Counted from the first letter of the stretch, positions 1 to 9,627 are shown. The stretch: 64,000 bases of DNA from Denitrobaculum tricleocarpae (GCF_007004665.1 NZ_ML660052.1:558001-622000), one strand, 5' to 3'. Notes: generated from the sequence alone by a model not told the origin. Translations and numbers: made by a program.

Positions 1-761
1 TTGTCGGAAATCTCACTCATTCCGGCGAGCAGGCGCTCGATCTGATCCAGCATGGCATTCAGGTTGCCTGCCACCTCGTCGATTTCGTCACCGCGTTCGC
101 CGATAGGGATCCTGCGGCTCAAGTCGCCGGCCATGATCTCCCGGCTGGTTTCATTTATGCTGTCGATCTGTTTCAGAAGGGATCGGCTCATTAGAACGCC
201 GCCGACCAGAGATACGCCGATGGCGATGACGACACCCCATATCAGAGTGCCTCGAATCGACGCGGCGATCCGGCTGCGCTCTTCGATATCGTGTCCGACC
301 AGCAGGTGAAACCGGGGACCCAGGTCGAATATCCGGGCCCGGCCGAAGTTCGTACTGCTGCCTGTGTCGTCCGGATATTCGAGACGGAAGGTAATCCAGC
401 CCTCTGAATCGGGCTTTTCGTCAGGCCAGCGGGAGAGGTTGCCTGCAATCCGCTCGAAGGAGTCGTCGGCAAGAATGTAGAGCCCGCGGGAAGCGCCGGC
501 CGTGGCGGCGCGGCGCTCGATTGCCTGAACCAGACCGATCAGCCCACGCTGATTGAACTGCTCTGCCAGGCCGGTGATCTCAGCATTGATGGTGCTGTCG
601 ATCTGCCGTGTGACGGATTCCGTCGCAGACCAGTAGATAAAGCCCAAAAGCCCGAGCACGGAGGCGGTGAAAAGACAAAGATAAATGACCGCGAGGCGGA
701 AGATCCGCGAATGGAAGAGGCGGCGGTTGTAAGATCTGGTCGCAGGGCCGGTTCCGGGCAC
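1..761 (-). CDS. Sensor histidine kinase, N-terminal part (cut by window start)
   Basis: Membrane sensor of a two-component system, partner of the OmpR-type regulator just upstream. Read on the minus strand from GTG at 761, five bases after the regulator's TAA. It has a first membrane segment at about residues 21-43, a periplasmic region of about 125 residues, a second membrane segment at about 170-190, and then a HAMP-like linker (SRRIPIGERGDEIDEVAGN). The reading frame is open to base 1, so the HisKA and ATPase domains lie outside the window. The ligand cannot be told. No ATG is available near the junction; GTG at 761 is my choice because of the tight coupling to the upstream gene. Confidence 0.85.
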   Translation of the reverse strand, partial: MPGTGPATRSYNRRLFHSRIFRLAVIYLCLFTASVLGLLGFIYWSATESVTRQIDSTINAEITGLAEQFNQRGLIGLVQAIERRAATAGASRGLYILADDSFERIAGNLSRWPDEKPDSEGWITFRLEYPDDTGSSTNFGRARIFDLGPRFHLLVGHDIEERSRIAASIRGTLIWGVVIAIGVSLVGGVLMSRSLLKQIDSINETSREIMAGDLSRRIPIGERGDEIDEVAGNLNAMLDQIERLLAGMSEISD

Positions 762-766
762 AGCGC

Positions 767-1444
767 TTAATCCGGATCGCGCAGGGAATAGCCGGCGCCC
801 CGGATGGTGTGCAGCAGGGCAGGCTCGAAGTTCTTATCGATCTTCTGCCGCAGGCGGCTGATATGAACATCGATCACGTTGGTTTGCGGATCGAAGTGGT
901 AGTCCCACACGTTCTCCAGCAGCATGGTGCGGGTGACGACCTGTTCGGCGTGGCGCATGAGATATTCAAGCAGCCTGAACTCCCGGGGTTGCAGTTCGAT
1001 CATTTGCCCGGCGCGTTTGACCTGTCGCGCGAGTAAATCCATCTCGAGGTCGGCAACCCTCAAACTGGTTTCGACGACCCGGCTCGCCGGACGCCGCAGC
1101 AAGGCCTCTACGCGGGCCAGAAGCTCCGAAAACGCAAAGGGTTTTACCAGGTAATCATCGCCGCCACTGCGCAGGCCTTTGACCCGGTCGTTGACCCCGC
1201 CCAGAGCGCTCAGGAAAATGATGGGGGTGTCCTTCTCCGCTTTACGGAGTGTCTCGACGATGGACAAACCGTCAAGTTCCGGAAGCATGCGGTCAACAAT
1301 GGCCAGATCATAGTCTTCGCCGATCGCCCGCACCAACCCATCTTTACCGTCATGAGCGACATCAACAAGATAACCCTTTTCGCCCAGACCCTTGGAGACA
1401 TATGTGGCGGTCTCGCTGTCATCTTCAATAATCAGAATACGCAT
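767..1444 (-). CDS. OmpR/PhoB-family response regulator
   Basis: Phosphorylation-controlled transcription factor, 225 aa. The receiver domain occupies about residues 1-115, with acidic residues near position 8, phosphoacceptor D51 in LAIVDRMLPELDG and the conserved K101 in YLVKPF. A C-terminal winged helix covers about residues 125-225 and ends GAGYSLRDPD. It is co-transcribed with the histidine kinase gene that follows five bases later, so the two probably form a pair. The sequence resembles the QseB/TctD/CusR branch, but that is not enough to name the signal or the targets. Confidence 0.93.
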   Translation of the reverse strand: MRILIIEDDSETATYVSKGLGEKGYLVDVAHDGKDGLVRAIGEDYDLAIVDRMLPELDGLSIVETLRKAEKDTPIIFLSALGGVNDRVKGLRSGGDDYLVKPFAFSELLARVEALLRRPASRVVETSLRVADLEMDLLARQVKRAGQMIELQPREFRLLEYLMRHAEQVVTRTMLLENVWDYHFDPQTNVIDVHISRLRQKIDKNFEPALLHTIRGAGYSLRDPD

Positions 1445-1627
1445 GGCTCTTCGATTCTTGCGGCTTTGGGTTTGACACCCTCAATCGTCCTTTCTGCGGG
1501 TCCTGCGATGCAATAGCGCTTTGGTCGCGCGCGCCGTTTGACGCGCATCAGATTTGAGGGCTTCTGTCCGGCAGTCAAGCAATTAGGGCAGTCAGCAATG
1601 TTGGGAACGTCACGCAGAGTGAGAAGC

Positions 1628-1677
1628 AAAAAAAATGGCGGACCCGGTTCGGGGGGTAAGACCGTCACGGGTCCGCC
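1628..1677 (-). terminator. Rho-independent terminator after degP
   Basis: GGCGGACCCG (1637-1646) and its exact complement (1668-1677) form a perfect 10-bp stem with a 21-base loop. On the minus strand the stem is followed by a run of eight T (the A run at 1628-1635). It lies about 65 bases past the degP stop codon and points the right way to end that transcript. The rest of 1445-1740 shows nothing I recognise. Confidence 0.85.
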
Positions 1678-1740
1678 GACTCACCCCGGCTGGGGGGAAG
1701 TGCTATGGCCGGGGATGAGCTTGTCGCTGTCGGAGACGTT

Positions 1741-3282
1741 TCAAGCGTTGTCGAGACGCAAGGCCACAAAGCTCTCACGATCCGCCCGCTGCAGGCCAAG
1801 CGTGACGACCGTGACCTTTTCTTCTCTGAGCTGGTCGATCTCACCAGCTAGTTCTTCTGCCGAAGAGACCGGGTCCAGTCCGACACTCAGGATTACATCG
1901 CCCGGAAGCAGTCCCTTTTTCTCGGCTTCGCTGCCAGGTTCGACGTCAATGACCAGCACGCCATTGAGCGTATCGGCGACCGAGAAACGGTCGCGCAGAT
2001 CAGGCGTCAGATTGCTGAGCGTGATGCCTGTCTCGTCAAATGCGCGCTCCGAACTGCCTGCCGCCGGATTCGGAGAGGACGCCAAGGACTCCTCGCTTGG
2101 TTGCGCGGCGGTCGTGACCCGGAGAGTCTCGGCTTTCTTGGCACGCCAGACTTCAAGTTCCAGGGTCGTGCCGACGGGGGTGAAGGCGACGGCGCGCGGC
2201 AAGTCGTTCACGGATTCTATGACGGTGTCGCCCCATTCCAGGATGACATCACCCTGCTTCAGGCCCGCCGCAGCCGCCGGACTGCCGTTCTCGACGGCTG
2301 CGACCAGCGCGCCGGTCGGCTTCTCCAGGCCGAAACCCTTGGCAATGTCGTCAGTAACACCCTGGATCCGCACGCCGAGCCAACTGCGGTCGACCTGACC
2401 GTCGTCACGCAGGTCTTCGATCACTGCCGCTGCCAGGTTCGACGGGATCGCGAAACCAATACCCACGTTTCCGCCGTTCGGCGAGAAGATCGCCGTGTTG
2501 ACGCCAATGACTTCGGACTCCGAGTTAAAGGCGGGGCCACCCGAGTTGCCCGGATTGATGGGCGCATCGATCTGCATGAAATCGATCAGAGTACCGCCCG
2601 GCAGATCCCGGCCGCGCGCCGAGATGATGCCCGCCGTGACTGAACCGCCAAGACCGAAGGGGTTGCCGACCGTGAGTACCCAGTCACCCACGCGCGTCTC
2701 GTCGGAGTTACCGAACTCGACGAAAGGCAGGGGATTGTCCGCGTCGATTTTCAGAAGCGCGAGATCGGTCTTGGGATCCTGACCGATGAGTTCCGCGTCG
2801 TAGTTCCGTCCGTCGCGCAGTGTGATTTTAATACTGTTGGCCTCATCCACCACGTGGCTGTTGGTCACCACGTAACCTTCCGCGTCGATGATGAATCCCG
2901 AACCCGCGCCGCTCACCCTCTGCCGCGGCCTTTGCGGTTGCCCTGGACGGTCGCCGAACTGACGGGGCTCGAGAAATCTATCGAAGAAGTCGTTGAAGGG
3001 ATGCCCCTCGGGAAAGGGCGAGCGGAAGTTCGGGGATTCTCCGCGCTCGCCACCGCCCGGACTGGCACCGGAACCCCGCTCGCTAATGGTCGCGATGTTT
3101 ACCACCGCCGGTGAGACATTATCGACCAGATCGGCGAAGCTGTCGGGGGCCGACCGGGCCTGGGCAATACTTGCGGAGGCGACCAGAATGAGCGCCATGC
3201 CCCCTGCGATGGCGGTTTTCTGGCCAAACTTGGCTCGAATGAGAAAACGAGAGCAAAGAATCTCAGCGGTCGAATGGCTCAT
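1741..3282 (-). CDS. degP: Periplasmic serine endoprotease DegP/HtrA (S1C family)
   Basis: Periplasmic protease and chaperone for misfolded envelope proteins, 513 aa. An N-terminal signal sequence ends near AQARS (residues 41-44). The trypsin-like domain carries the triad H143 (NSHVV), D173 (KTDLALL) and S247 in GNSGGP. Two PDZ domains follow, at about residues 295-390 and 420-510. The length and two PDZ domains fit DegP/MucD rather than single-PDZ DegS. It is a single gene with its own terminator at 1628-1677. The residues between the signal peptide and the protease core (about 70-125) are rich in Gly, Pro and Arg, as in the Q-linker of alphaproteobacterial DegP. Confidence 0.95.
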   Translation of the reverse strand: MSHSTAEILCSRFLIRAKFGQKTAIAGGMALILVASASIAQARSAPDSFADLVDNVSPAVVNIATISERGSGASPGGGERGESPNFRSPFPEGHPFNDFFDRFLEPRQFGDRPGQPQRPRQRVSGAGSGFIIDAEGYVVTNSHVVDEANSIKITLRDGRNYDAELIGQDPKTDLALLKIDADNPLPFVEFGNSDETRVGDWVLTVGNPFGLGGSVTAGIISARGRDLPGGTLIDFMQIDAPINPGNSGGPAFNSESEVIGVNTAIFSPNGGNVGIGFAIPSNLAAAVIEDLRDDGQVDRSWLGVRIQGVTDDIAKGFGLEKPTGALVAAVENGSPAAAAGLKQGDVILEWGDTVIESVNDLPRAVAFTPVGTTLELEVWRAKKAETLRVTTAAQPSEESLASSPNPAAGSSERAFDETGITLSNLTPDLRDRFSVADTLNGVLVIDVEPGSEAEKKGLLPGDVILSVGLDPVSSAEELAGEIDQLREEKVTVVTLGLQRADRESFVALRLDNA

Positions 3283-3442
3283 TTGCAGTCCCTCACGCTT
3301 AGGATCGAAACAGATTTACTCAGGGAGACACCGGAATGCCTCGCGTTGTCTGGTTCACTACAAGTAGGGGGGCACGCGTTACGACCGCCTTTCGCGTAGA
3401 TTAAACTTTCGTAAGGTTCGTTTCATGCCCCTGCAGGCAAAG

Positions 3443-3478
3443 AAAAAAGCCTCCCGCCGAAGGACAGGAGGCTTTTTT
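3443..3478 (-). terminator. Terminator of the F0 ATP synthase operon
   Basis: AAAAAAGCCTCC (3443-3454) pairs perfectly with GGAGGCTTTTTT (3467-3478) around a 12-base loop. It lies 25 bases past the atpF stop codon. The A/T tracts on both sides make it able to act in either direction. It separates the atp operon from the degP promoter region. Confidence 0.88.
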
Positions 3479-3502
3479 GCCGGAGCGGGACTATCCGCTC
3501 AA

Positions 3503-3985
3503 TCAGTGCAGCTTTTCGCCGAGTTCACCGATGGCGCGGTCCATGATAGCGCCTGACTGAGCCGCATCGAGGTTGGACCGCAGTAACTGTTCCGTGGCGG
3601 CTACGGCAACGTCGACGGCCTTGTCGCGCACCTCTGCCATCGCCGAGGCTTCGGCCTGAGCGATCTTCTCCATAGCGAGCTGTTCGCGGCGTGCCAGCGA
3701 TGCTTCCAGATCGACCTGAGCCTGCTCCTGCAGACGTTTCGCCTCGGACTTCGCGTGGGCGATGATCTCCTCGGCTTCAGCAAGAGCGTCGCGCTGTTTA
3801 CGCTTATACTCGGCCAGAGCCTTCTGAGCTTCCTCACGCAGGGTCTGCGCGTCCTCGATGTCTTTGCGGATTTTGTCTCCGCGGGCATCCAAGCTGGCCG
3901 TCACCGACTTCCAGCCCATCTTGTAGGCCAGCGCCAGGAAGAGGACCAGCGCGACCGCGACCCAAAAGGTTTCGCTTCCAAACAT
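3503..3985 (-). CDS. atpF: F0F1 ATP synthase subunit b
   Basis: Peripheral stalk subunit of ATP synthase, 160 aa. One N-terminal membrane segment (FWVAVALVLFLALAYKMGW) precedes a long charged, alanine-rich coiled coil. It is the last gene of the F0 operon, and its ATG overlaps the stop of the upstream b' gene by one base (TGATG), which implies translational coupling. The length is normal for the family. It is told apart from b' by its place as the distal gene and by its N-terminus without the MPQFDPSSF-type leader. Confidence 0.93.
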   Translation of the reverse strand: MFGSETFWVAVALVLFLALAYKMGWKSVTASLDARGDKIRKDIEDAQTLREEAQKALAEYKRKQRDALAEAEEIIAHAKSEAKRLQEQAQVDLEASLARREQLAMEKIAQAEASAMAEVRDKAVDVAVAATEQLLRSNLDAAQSGAIMDRAIGELGEKLH

Positions 3986-4476
3986 CAGCTGGCGTCCCCC
4001 ATGGCATCGTCGACGGCCTTGCGGACCGTTGCCTCGTCAAGCTTGGCACCGATCAGGCGATCGGTTGCCGCAGCTGTCACCTCGGTGGCGACCGCTGTCA
4101 GGTTCTGTAAGGCCTCGTTCCGCGCAGTGGCGATACGCCCTTCGGCTTCCGAAATCTTGGCGGCGAGTTCCGCGCCGAAAGCCTCTTCCCGTTTGGCGGC
4201 TTCCGCAGCCATTTCGGCTGACGCTTCCTTGAGAGCGGTTGCCGCAGAGGAACGAGCGTCGGCGATTGCCTTCTCATACTCGGCGAGCACCTGCTCCGCT
4301 TCGGTTTTCAGCTTTTCAGCCTTGGCGAGGTCATCGTCGATCTTGTCCTGCCGCTCTTCCAAAACCTCTGCGATACGGGGCAGCGCGATTTTGGACATAA
4401 GCAGGTAGAGAATGACGAACATCACGACCAGCCAGAAAATCTGGCTCGAGAATGATGACGGATCAAATTGGGGCAT
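3985..4476 (-). CDS. atpG: F0F1 ATP synthase subunit b'
   Basis: Second, diverged b subunit (163 aa) that forms a heterodimeric peripheral stalk with AtpF, as is usual in Alphaproteobacteria and phototrophs. The start MPQFDPSSFSSQIFWLVV is typical of b', followed by one membrane segment (about residues 13-30) and a coiled coil full of Ala, Glu and Lys. The symbol varies between databases (atpG, atpX, atpF2). It ends inside the first codon of atpF. Confidence 0.9.
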   Translation of the reverse strand: MPQFDPSSFSSQIFWLVVMFVILYLLMSKIALPRIAEVLEERQDKIDDDLAKAEKLKTEAEQVLAEYEKAIADARSSAATALKEASAEMAAEAAKREEAFGAELAAKISEAEGRIATARNEALQNLTAVATEVTAAATDRLIGAKLDEATVRKAVDDAMGDAS

Positions 4477-4589
4477 GGGTCAACGCGCCCTAACTACCAG
4501 GTGATGGATAAAACGAATGCGCCCGACCAGCAGGCGCCTGGATCGCAAGAGGCTTCCCGTCGGGAAACCTCCGCCAAATCCGTTTCGCC

Positions 4590-4814
4590 TTAACCGAAGA
4601 GCACCATCAGTGCGACAAGAAGCGAGAAGAGAGCAATAGCTTCGGTCACGGCAAAGCCGATCCAGATGCTTGCGCCGATTTCGTCCTTGGCGGCCGGGTT
4701 GCGTGCAATGGCCGAGAAATAGTTGGCCCAAACGTTACCGACACCGATACCGGCACCGATCATACCAATGGTGGCCAGTCCGGCACCGATAAGTCTTGCA
4801 GCTTCTGCTTCCAT
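4590..4814 (-). CDS. atpE: F0F1 ATP synthase subunit c (proteolipid ring)
   Basis: Ring-forming proteolipid of the F0 rotor, 74 aa, two membrane helices joined by the polar loop ARNPAAKDE. The proton-binding carboxylate is E58 in GFAVTEAIALF. The neighbourhood lacks the extra polar residues that mark Na+-binding rings, so proton coupling is likely. The chosen start is ATG at 4814, which gives the normal family length with a GGAG-type ribosome site upstream; a longer open frame to 5207 only runs antisense-like through atpB and is not used. Confidence 0.95.
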   Translation of the reverse strand: MEAEAARLIGAGLATIGMIGAGIGVGNVWANYFSAIARNPAAKDEIGASIWIGFAVTEAIALFSLLVALMVLFG

Positions 4815-4900
4815 GTTTCCAGCTCCCTTAACGCTGAATGAGGTTGGATTGAATTGGTTTGAATTTAACCGTGACGACTTGTGAGATCTCTCCGCCGCGC

Positions 4901-5644
4901 CTAGTGCATGTGAATGGCGTCGTGCAGGTAGATGCAGGTGAGGATTGTGAAGATGTAGGCCTGGAGCGCGGCAACGAGGAATTCGAGCGCCGTGATACCG
5001 ACCAGAAAGGCCAGCGGCACGATCCCGAAAACACCCAGCGCGATCACAAATCCCGCGATCACTTTCAGCAGGACGTGGCCGACGACCATGTTCGCGAACA
5101 ACCGGACAGACAGGCTGAGCGGGCGCGAGAGGTAGGAGACCAGTTCGATGGGTACGAGGATGACCGCCGTCCAGAGCGGAGCACCGTGCGGGAAGAACAT
5201 GCGGCAATAGCCGAGCCCGTGGCGCGCAAATCCGATTGCGGTGACACCGAGGAAAATCACCGAGGCCATCACGAAGGTCACGATGACGTGGCTGGTGAAG
5301 GTGAAGGATCCCGGGATCATGCCGATGAAGTTACCGAAGAGGACGAACATGAAGATCGTGAAGATGAAGGGGAAGTATTTGCGTCCCTCGGATCCCACGT
5401 TGTCGCGCAGCATGTTGGCGACGATCTCGTAGCAGATTTCGGCACAGCTCTGCCAGCGGCCGGGTACCAGCGCGCGGCCGCGCATCGAGAACACGAGAAA
5501 AAGGGTCACAGCAGCCACGGTTGCCAACATCGCAGCTGACGAGTTGGTAAACGAGATATCGAAGCCGCCGACCATCGTCGGCTCGCCGCTCAATGGCTTG
5601 ATCGTAAACTGATCGAGTGGGCTTTGCTTTTCGCCTGCCGCCAC
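4901..5644 (-). CDS. atpB: F0F1 ATP synthase subunit a
   Basis: Stator membrane subunit that carries protons to and from the c ring, 247 aa with five to six membrane helices. The essential arginine is R181 in LSLSVRLFANMVVGH. The N-terminus (SPLDQFTIKPL) is typical of the alphaproteobacterial protein. It lies between atpI (11 bases upstream) and atpE (86 bases downstream), in the standard order. Confidence 0.95.
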   Translation of the reverse strand: MAAGEKQSPLDQFTIKPLSGEPTMVGGFDISFTNSSAAMLATVAAVTLFLVFSMRGRALVPGRWQSCAEICYEIVANMLRDNVGSEGRKYFPFIFTIFMFVLFGNFIGMIPGSFTFTSHVIVTFVMASVIFLGVTAIGFARHGLGYCRMFFPHGAPLWTAVILVPIELVSYLSRPLSLSVRLFANMVVGHVLLKVIAGFVIALGVFGIVPLAFLVGITALEFLVAALQAYIFTILTCIYLHDAIHMH

Positions 5645-5655
5645 GACTTTCCCCT

Positions 5656-6009
5656 CTAACCCTCTTGACCGTTGCCAGCGTCCTTAGACTGCTTGGCAAG
5701 CCGCGTTTTCCTGTCGAGTTCCCGTGCAACCCGGATCAAATTCGTAAAACCCGCGCCGCATCCCAGGATGAAGAAGACGATCAACATCCAAGGTTTCGTT
5801 CCAAGCCAGTTATCGAGAAGCAAACCGATCCCGACACCAACCGCCAAGGCTGCAATCATCTCGACGGCAATTCGAAAACCCACGCCTACGTTGTTGGCCC
5901 CGCTCTTCCCGGAGTTGTCCAAACCCCGGTCCTGATCGTGACGCGTACGCGCGGCTTTCAGTCGCTCATCTAGTTGCTTCAGTGACGATCGATCGTCGGG
6001 CTCTGTCAT
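5656..6009 (-). CDS. atpI: AtpI-like F0 assembly protein
   Basis: Small membrane protein (117 aa) encoded first in the F0 operon. A charged N-terminus of about 40 residues is followed by two membrane helices, about residues 46-66 and 72-92, and a basic tail. It matches the alphaproteobacterial AtpI/ATPase gene 1 type. In the family it helps c-ring assembly or Mg2+ handling; that role is carried over, not shown here. The promoter predicted at 6069-6098 lies about 60 bases upstream. Confidence 0.88.
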   Translation of the reverse strand: MTEPDDRSSLKQLDERLKAARTRHDQDRGLDNSGKSGANNVGVGFRIAVEMIAALAVGVGIGLLLDNWLGTKPWMLIVFFILGCGAGFTNLIRVARELDRKTRLAKQSKDAGNGQEG

Positions 6010-6068
6010 TCGCAGGCGCCTTGTAATCCGCCATCTTCAGCTCATGCTGCACCCCGAAAGGCGCGCGA

Positions 6069-6098
6069 AACATACGGGGTGCTCTTGGGGGCTGTCAA
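6069..6098 (-). promoter_or_regulatory. Predicted sigma-70 promoter of the atp F0 operon
   Basis: On the minus strand TTGACA (6098-6093) is followed after 18 bases by TATGTT (6074-6069), about 60 bases before the atpI start. A small inverted repeat, AATCCCT and AGGGATT around one base (6104-6118), sits just upstream of the -35 box and could be an operator. Only the sequence match supports this. Confidence 0.5.
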
Positions 6099-6162
6099 GG
6101 ATGAATCCCTAAGGGATTAAGACGTTGAATTACAAAGATATTGTGTGTTTGGAGATGGCCCT

Positions 6163-9100
6163 TTAGGCGGTCTCGCGGATGCCTTCGGCAGCTTCCAGAT
6201 CCACCGAAACCAGCTGGCTGATTCCCCGCTCACTCATTGTGACCCCGAACAGGCGGTCGACACGGGCCATGGTCATGCGGTGATGGGAGATGACCAGGAA
6301 GCGGGTAGAAGAATTCTGGGTAAGTTCTTCAACCAACGAGCAAAAACGGTCCACGTTAGCGTCATCGAGCGGGGCGTCGACCTCGTCGAGAACACAGATC
6401 GGCGCCGGGTTGGTCAGGAAAACCGCAAAGAGAAGAGAGAGCGCGGTCAGAGCCTGCTCACCACCCGAAAGCAGCGACATGACCTGTAGCCGCTTACCCG
6501 GAGGGCTCGCCATAATCTCCAGACCGGCCTGCAGCGGGTCCTCCGCCTCGGTCAGTTTCAGGTGCGCCCGTCCACCGCCGAACAAACGGACAAAGAGTTC
6601 CGAGAAGTGGGCATCGACGACCTCAAAGGCCGCAAGCAGGCGTTCGCGTCCTTCTTTGTTGAGACTGGCAATACCCTGGCGCAGACGCGAAATCGCTGAA
6701 ATCAGATCGTTTTTCTCGTTCTGCATCCCGGTGATCTGCTCGTCCAGCTCCTTGGCCTCGGCTTCGGCGCGCAGATTGACGGGGCCTATGTTTTCGCGCT
6801 CCCGGCTCAGGCGTTCGAGTTTGGTCTCGATGTCATTGCGGGCCGGCAAATCCTGGCTCGGGTCGAGTTCTGCGATCTCCAGCACCTCGTTCAGCCCGCA
6901 GCCCAGCCGCTCCCGGACACGCTCCGTGATGGTCTCCAGGCCCAGATTTGCCTGAGAAACGGCCGATTCGGCGCGCACGCGGTCTTCTCTTGCGGCTGCC
7001 AGCGCCTGTTCCGCTTCTTTCAGTGCCCGGTCGGCCTCGGCCTGACGGGTTTCGCCTTTGGCCAGGGCATCTGCGGCGACCTTGCGCTTTTCTTCCGCCT
7101 GTTCGATCAGGTTTATCAGGGCATCGCGTTTACCCTCCAGCTCGACAGGCTTGGCGGCCCAGACTTCGATTTCCTGCTGGGCGCGCTGCTGGCGCTGATC
7201 GAGATCGGCGATGTGTACGCCTGATTCTTCAGCCCTGCGAATCCAGGTCTTCTTCTCGTTTTCGATCGAAAGCCGCCGCTGAGCTCTTGCTTCAGCTTCC
7301 CGCAGAAGACGCTCAACCTGTGAATGCTGCGCGGCGAGGTGGCTGCGCTTCTCCGCAAGATCGGCGCGCAGTCCGGAGAGCCGGGCACGTTCGGACTCCA
7401 GATCCGGCAATTCAGCCTGGTCCTTTTGAGCCGCTGCCAGCGCCTCGGCGGCTTCCTTGAGATCGGTCTCCAGACGCTCCGCGGATTCTTCCAGAGCTGC
7501 GAGCCTAGAGGTGATGGTGGCTGATTTCTTCGCCAGATCGGCCTGCCGGGTCCGCGCCTGGTTCACGCTGTTAAAAGACGCGTTCATGGCCCTGCGGGCT
7601 TCGCGCTCACTGCCCTGTTGCTGTTCCAGTGCCGTCCGGGTCTCGTCGCGCGTGACCTTGGCCGTCTCGCTCGCCTGCGCCGCCGCGTCGTATTTGGACT
7701 TGAGCTCGCTCAGACGGTTCCGCTGTTCGAGACGCACGGCTGCCGCACTGGGGGCGTCCGCCTTTATGATCAATCCATCCCAGCGCCAGAGATCGCCTTC
7801 TGCCGTCACAAGACGTTGGCCGACGGCCAGTTCCTGCTGCCGTTTCAGCCCCTCAGCGGCATCTTTCACGATACCGATCTGTGTGAGGCGGCGCGCAAGG
7901 GGGCCGGGGTTGGTCACCTTGGCCAGCAAGGAGGCGATTCCCGCCGGGAGCTCAGGCCCTCCGCTGAGGGGCGGCAATTGCGCCCAGTGAACCGCGGCAT
8001 CCTGATCGGTCGAAGCTGCCAGATCGTCGCCCAGGGATGCGCCAAAGGCTTTCTCGAAGCCGGTCGCCACCGAGACCTTATCGACAACCGGCACCCGGTT
8101 TTCGTCGTCGTCCACCGAAAGGACCGCCGAGAGCGCGGCGATCTCCGCATCCAGTTTGGTGCGGATATTCTCCTGGGTTTGGTAGTCTTCACGGGCGGCG
8201 GACTCTGCGGCTCTGGCGGCAACAAGCCGCTGCTCGCAGGCCTCGGCTTCCGCCCGGCAGGCCTTCATATGCTCCTCGGCCTCCGCAAGAGTGGCTTCGG
8301 CGATACCCAGTTCGGTGTCCGCTTCCCGCACGGCCTGCATGCTGTCGCGCTGTTTCGCGATGCTTTCGGCCTGCTGTTTCAGGCGCTCATGGCGGCCGGT
8401 CAGATCGGCGATGTTACGCCTCAGGGCATTTGCATTCGCTTCGTCACCGGCCACCCGCTGCGAGAGATCGCCCAGTTCCTGTTCGCTGAGGGTAACCTTT
8501 TCGCTGGCCAGCTGACGCTGTTGCTCAGCGGCTTCATGGGCATCCTTTTCGCCTTCTGCCGCCGCGATCAGCTCGCCGCGCTCCTGCTCCAGGCGTTCCT
8601 GGGCGTTGGCGGCGTCGCGGTCGAGCGATGCGGCCCGTTCCCGGTCCTGCTTGATCTGCTCCAGGCGCTGCTCGGCCTCGGCCTTTGCATTTTTAGCCTG
8701 ATTGACCTCGCGGTCCAGGTTTTCGCGGTCGACCAGAAGCCTTTGCAGGGCCGCAGCGGCCTCTGCTTCATCCTGCCGCAGCTTCGGCATCGCCGCGACG
8801 ACATCCACCTGTGCGCTGGAGCGGGCCGCGGCATTTTGCGTGGCATGACCGACCGAAAGCTCGCAGGCACGCAGCTTGGCCATGCTGTCCTCGACCTCCT
8901 GACGCGACGATTTGGCATCCAGGTGGAAAAGTATGGCTTCGTTGCGCCGGATATGATCGGCGATGTTTCGGTAGCGTGAGGCCTGGCGCGCTTGCTTTTT
9001 CAGGCTCGCGAGCTGGGCTTCAAGGGTAACGATCACATCGTCGAGGCGTTCCAGATTGGTTTCCGCCGCGCGTAGCCGAAGCTCCGCCTCATGCCGCCGG

Positions 9101-9627
9101 GAGTGCAGGCCGGTAATACCCGCCGCTTCTTCGAGGATCGCCCGGCGATTGGTCGGCTTGGCGTTGATGATTTCGCCGATCCGGCCCTGACTGACCAACG
9201 CCGTCGAATGGGCGCCGCTCGAGGCGTCGGCAAAGAGAAGCTGCACGTCGCGGGCTCTGACGTCTTTGCCGTTGACCCGGTAATTGGACCCGCCGCCGCG
9301 GGTGATGCGCCGGATGACCTCCAGCTCATCACTGTCGTTGAACATGGCGGGGGCTTTGCGCTCCCGGTTGTCCAGGTGCAGCGAGACTTCGGCAACGTTG
9401 CGGGCGGGGCGGGTCGAGCTGCCGGCGAAGATGACGTCATCCATCTCGCTGCCGCGCATTTTCTTGGCCGAGGTTTCGCCCATGACCCAGCGCAGCGCTT
9501 CGACGAGATTCGACTTGCCGCAGCCATTCGGGCCGACGACTCCGGTCATACCGCGCTCGATCAGCAGATCGGTCGGATCGACAAACGATTTGAAACCGCT
9601 CAGGTGGAGCTTCTTAAATTGCACCAC
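6163..9627 (-). CDS. smc: Chromosome segregation ATPase SMC
   Basis: Structural maintenance of chromosomes protein, 1154 aa. The N-terminal head has Walker A GPNGCGKSN (residues 32-40). Long coiled coils flank a hinge at about residues 500-650. The C-terminal head has the ABC signature LSGGEQALTALSLLFA and Walker B ICVLDEVDAPLDD. It acts with ScpA/ScpB in chromosome condensation. The order DciA, DsbA-like, smc on one strand with mutY divergent is common in Alphaproteobacteria. Many long open frames on the opposite strand here are by-products of its biased codons. Confidence 0.96.
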   Translation of the reverse strand: MVQFKKLHLSGFKSFVDPTDLLIERGMTGVVGPNGCGKSNLVEALRWVMGETSAKKMRGSEMDDVIFAGSSTRPARNVAEVSLHLDNRERKAPAMFNDSDELEVIRRITRGGGSNYRVNGKDVRARDVQLLFADASSGAHSTALVSQGRIGEIINAKPTNRRAILEEAAGITGLHSRRHEAELRLRAAETNLERLDDVIVTLEAQLASLKKQARQASRYRNIADHIRRNEAILFHLDAKSSRQEVEDSMAKLRACELSVGHATQNAAARSSAQVDVVAAMPKLRQDEAEAAAALQRLLVDRENLDREVNQAKNAKAEAEQRLEQIKQDRERAASLDRDAANAQERLEQERGELIAAAEGEKDAHEAAEQQRQLASEKVTLSEQELGDLSQRVAGDEANANALRRNIADLTGRHERLKQQAESIAKQRDSMQAVREADTELGIAEATLAEAEEHMKACRAEAEACEQRLVAARAAESAAREDYQTQENIRTKLDAEIAALSAVLSVDDDENRVPVVDKVSVATGFEKAFGASLGDDLAASTDQDAAVHWAQLPPLSGGPELPAGIASLLAKVTNPGPLARRLTQIGIVKDAAEGLKRQQELAVGQRLVTAEGDLWRWDGLIIKADAPSAAAVRLEQRNRLSELKSKYDAAAQASETAKVTRDETRTALEQQQGSEREARRAMNASFNSVNQARTRQADLAKKSATITSRLAALEESAERLETDLKEAAEALAAAQKDQAELPDLESERARLSGLRADLAEKRSHLAAQHSQVERLLREAEARAQRRLSIENEKKTWIRRAEESGVHIADLDQRQQRAQQEIEVWAAKPVELEGKRDALINLIEQAEEKRKVAADALAKGETRQAEADRALKEAEQALAAAREDRVRAESAVSQANLGLETITERVRERLGCGLNEVLEIAELDPSQDLPARNDIETKLERLSRERENIGPVNLRAEAEAKELDEQITGMQNEKNDLISAISRLRQGIASLNKEGRERLLAAFEVVDAHFSELFVRLFGGGRAHLKLTEAEDPLQAGLEIMASPPGKRLQVMSLLSGGEQALTALSLLFAVFLTNPAPICVLDEVDAPLDDANVDRFCSLVEELTQNSSTRFLVISHHRMTMARVDRLFGVTMSERGISQLVSVDLEAAEGIRETA

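Noticed and set aside
7618-8979. 453-codon open frame opposite smc
   Set aside because: Lies wholly inside the smc coiled-coil region; composition is that of a frame shadow.
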